Shown here: piece by piece, positions 5,314-6,617 of the stretch
Position numbering within the stretch: position 1 is the stretch's first letter
Layout: every line of letters starts with the position of its first letter
Translations under genes and position numbers: made by a program
Origin: Armatimonadota bacterium
GTDB lineage: Bacteria; Armatimonadota; SYMT01
Direction of reading: 5' to 3'
DNA length: 6,617 nt
Assembly (NCBI GenBank): GCA_020696885.1
Contig: JAJFMS010000197.1
Location: 1-6,617 of the forward strand
Notes under the pieces: model-generated
Seen by the model: the letters and a program-made list of their open reading frames with translations, nothing else
Told to the model about the DNA's origin: nothing
Databases searched by the model: none

Positions 5314-5670
5314 TTGAACCCCGATCGGAAGCGCCCGAAACTGCTGCTCATCAGCATGTTCGTACTACTGCTCACGGTGGGCATCATCGTCGTGGCGGCG
5401 ATCCGAATCGCGAATACCACCAGTCTACGCGCGGACAGGATCATCCTGTGGGGTCCAGGCTTTCAGGGCCGGATACCGCTGCGAGCTGCCGCGATCGATG
5501 CTAACCCGAGCGGGATTGCCTACTATGATCAGGCCGATCCGGCTTCACCTTATGTGCTGCTGAAGCAGGCGCCGTTTAGGATTTCACAGCGAACCGATTT
5601 CATCACCTGCCGGGTCTGGCACTGGCGCGGCTGGTTTTTGATCCAGGACTTCGGCGAGCGCCGGCCCTGA
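5314..5670 (+). CDS. Small single-pass membrane protein, unrecognised
   Basis: I do not recognise this protein. With the TTG start it is 118 residues. A basic N-terminus (DRKRPK, residues 3-8) precedes one hydrophobic helix (about 9-31, rich in L, V and I), followed by an 85-residue presumably extracytoplasmic domain that contains one Cys, several aromatic residues and an HWRGW motif (about 102-106). The positive-inside pattern suggests an N-in anchor. Starting at ATG 5356 would remove the basic residues and part of the helix. Codon use is looser than in the neighbours, with AGG, ATA, CTA, CGA, TCA and TTT, suggesting different ancestry or weak selection. The gene follows three repeat elements and ends 36 bp before the GH9 gene, so cotranscription with that gene is likely. 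It could be a surface-attached accessory protein or a spurious frame; the TM layout and ribosome-binding site favour a real gene. Confidence 0.6.
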   Translation: MNPDRKRPKLLLISMFVLLLTVGIIVVAAIRIANTTSLRADRIILWGPGFQGRIPLRAAAIDANPSGIAYYDQADPASPYVLLKQAPFRISQRTDFITCRVWHWRGWFLIQDFGERRP

Positions 5671-5686
5671 GCGATCTCGGGCAGAT

Positions 5687-5702
5687 ACCTCGAAGGAGAG
5701 GT
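5687..5702 (+). promoter_or_regulatory. GH9 ribosome-binding site inside a small hairpin
   Basis: AAGGAG (5693-5698) lies 8 bases before the ATG at 5707 and is the best Shine-Dalgarno site in the window. It sits in the loop and 3' arm of ACCTC-GAAGGA-GAGGT (5-bp perfect stem, 6-base loop), so part of the site could be masked in the mRNA. The stem also reflects the self-complementarity of GAGGT with ACCTC and may not matter in vivo. Confidence 0.5.
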
Positions 5703-5706
5703 CACG

Positions 5707-6617
5707 ATGATGTTCAAACCGGGCACCGGCCTGTTATTGCTCCTCGGAGTCGCGGGCGTCGGCCAGGCCGCGGGGAAGGTCCCGGTAAAGGCGCCCGCGA
5801 AGGCGCCGGACTGGGAGAGCCGCCTCGGCGCGCCGCCGATGGACCGGCTGTATGAGAACCGGCTGGAGGCGGAGTCGGCGGGCTGCCTCTCGCTCAACCT
5901 GTTCAACGTGACGGTCGACCCCAGGCAGGCGGCGGAGCCGGCGCGGTTCACCATCACCAGCCCGGACGACCCGGACTACGCCGCCGCGAAGGGGATCCAC
6001 CCTACGGCCAGCGGCTCCCGGACGCGGGTGGTGCGGGCCGCGCTGCGCACGGAGCTCCTGGTAAAGGGCACCTCGGTCTTCTTCAAGCTGCCGCGCCCGC
6101 TGAAGAACGGGAAGCGCTACCAGGTAGCCGCCAGCCTGGCCCAGCCGCTGCCCGCGGTGGCGCCGCTGGCGTTCGACGACCAGCGGCAGGTGAGCGACAA
6201 CATCCGCCTCAACCAGCTCGGGTACCTGCCGGACTACCCGAAGCGCGCTTACCTGGGGCAGTATCTCGGGGACCTCGGCGGGCTGGCGTTCGAGGCGCGC
6301 ACCTTCGAGCTGGTAGACGGCGCCGGCAAGCCGGTGTTCTCCGGCCCGGTGAAGCCGCGCGGCGTGGGCGACGAGCTGGTGGGGCAGGTGGTCTACGACC
6401 TGGACTTCACCCCGTTCAAGCAGCCGGGCCGTTACCGCGTGCGCGTACCGGGGGTGGGCCTCTCTACCCCGTTCGAGATCGGCCCGCGAGCGCTGGAGCC
6501 GGCTTACCTGAACCTCATGCGCGGCAACTACCACCAGCGGTGCGGGATGGAGATCGACGCCGCCTACTCTCGCCACCATCGCCCCGCCTGCCACCTGGAC
6601 GACGCCTACCTGGACGA
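5707..6617 (+). CDS. Secreted glycoside hydrolase family 9 protein (5' part, runs off window)
   Basis: This is a GH9 enzyme, probably an endo- or exo-acting beta-glucanase (cellulase type) exported from the cell; 303 residues are visible. The N-terminus is a signal peptide: K4, a hydrophobic stretch at about 9-18, and a likely cleavage after GQA (21) or A22. A Lys/Ala/Pro linker (24-34) and an extra beta-rich region (about 50-160) follow. An N-terminal cellulase Ig-like domain covers about 163-258 (IRLNQLGYLPDYPKRAYL, then FELVDGAGKPVFSG). The GH9 catalytic domain starts near 264, with YHQRCGMEID (275-284) and RPACHLDDAY (292-301). C279, C295 and H296 match the Cys/Cys-His pattern of the structural zinc site known in Ig-bearing GH9 enzymes. 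The catalytic Asp pair and Glu lie beyond the window. ATG 5707 is followed by a second ATG at 5710; the strong AAGGAG suits either. The small membrane protein gene precedes it by 36 bp. Confidence 0.9.
   Translation, partial: MMFKPGTGLLLLLGVAGVGQAAGKVPVKAPAKAPDWESRLGAPPMDRLYENRLEAESAGCLSLNLFNVTVDPRQAAEPARFTITSPDDPDYAAAKGIHPTASGSRTRVVRAALRTELLVKGTSVFFKLPRPLKNGKRYQVAASLAQPLPAVAPLAFDDQRQVSDNIRLNQLGYLPDYPKRAYLGQYLGDLGGLAFEARTFELVDGAGKPVFSGPVKPRGVGDELVGQVVYDLDFTPFKQPGRYRVRVPGVGLSTPFEIGPRALEPAYLNLMRGNYHQRCGMEIDAAYSRHHRPACHLDDAYLD

Overview
This GC-rich 6.6 kb window carries six protein genes: an MFS transporter on the minus strand, then on the plus strand a Gfo/Idh/MocA-type oxidoreductase, the Holliday-junction resolvase RuvC, an M20-family aminoacyl-histidine dipeptidase (PepD), a small unrecognised membrane protein, and the 5' part of a secreted glycoside hydrolase family 9 enzyme that runs off the right edge. 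The sequence looks chromosomal and bacterial. High GC, the polysaccharide-degrading GH9 gene, a Gfo/Idh oxidoreductase of an unusual subtype and intergenic spaces full of short-period repeats would fit a free-living saccharolytic bacterium of the Armatimonadota or Planctomycetes/Verrucomicrobia type. That placement is an impression from the protein style and is not proven by the window.

Layout. 1-157: non-coding, with a 13-bp tandem repeat and a 10-bp-period repeat array that touches the MFS stop codon. 158-1420 (-): MFS transporter. 1421-1565: divergent promoter region with a 6-10-6 inverted repeat. 1566-2630 (+): oxidoreductase. 2631-2826: intergenic, with four exact-period 8-bp TGGAG units and an inverted copy. 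2827-3354 (+): ruvC. 3355-3488: intergenic, with an 8-bp GGGAAATG-like repeat. 3489-4949 (+): pepD, ending in a strong hairpin whose loop holds the stop codon. 4950-5313: 364 bp without a convincing gene, holding three copies of a hairpin-forming element, two of them facing each other. 5314-5670 (+): small membrane protein. 5707-6617 (+): GH9 enzyme, incomplete.

Functionally the window is a mixture. ruvC (recombination) and pepD (peptide turnover) are housekeeping genes. The divergently transcribed transporter/oxidoreductase pair may handle a sugar or polyol, and the right end begins a polysaccharide-degradation locus in which the small membrane protein probably shares a transcript with the GH9 gene. 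No CRISPR array, transposase, tRNA, rRNA or defence system was seen. The most unusual aspect is that four of the five gene-free stretches each carry a different family of short-period or hairpin repeats. No complete new biological system is evident.
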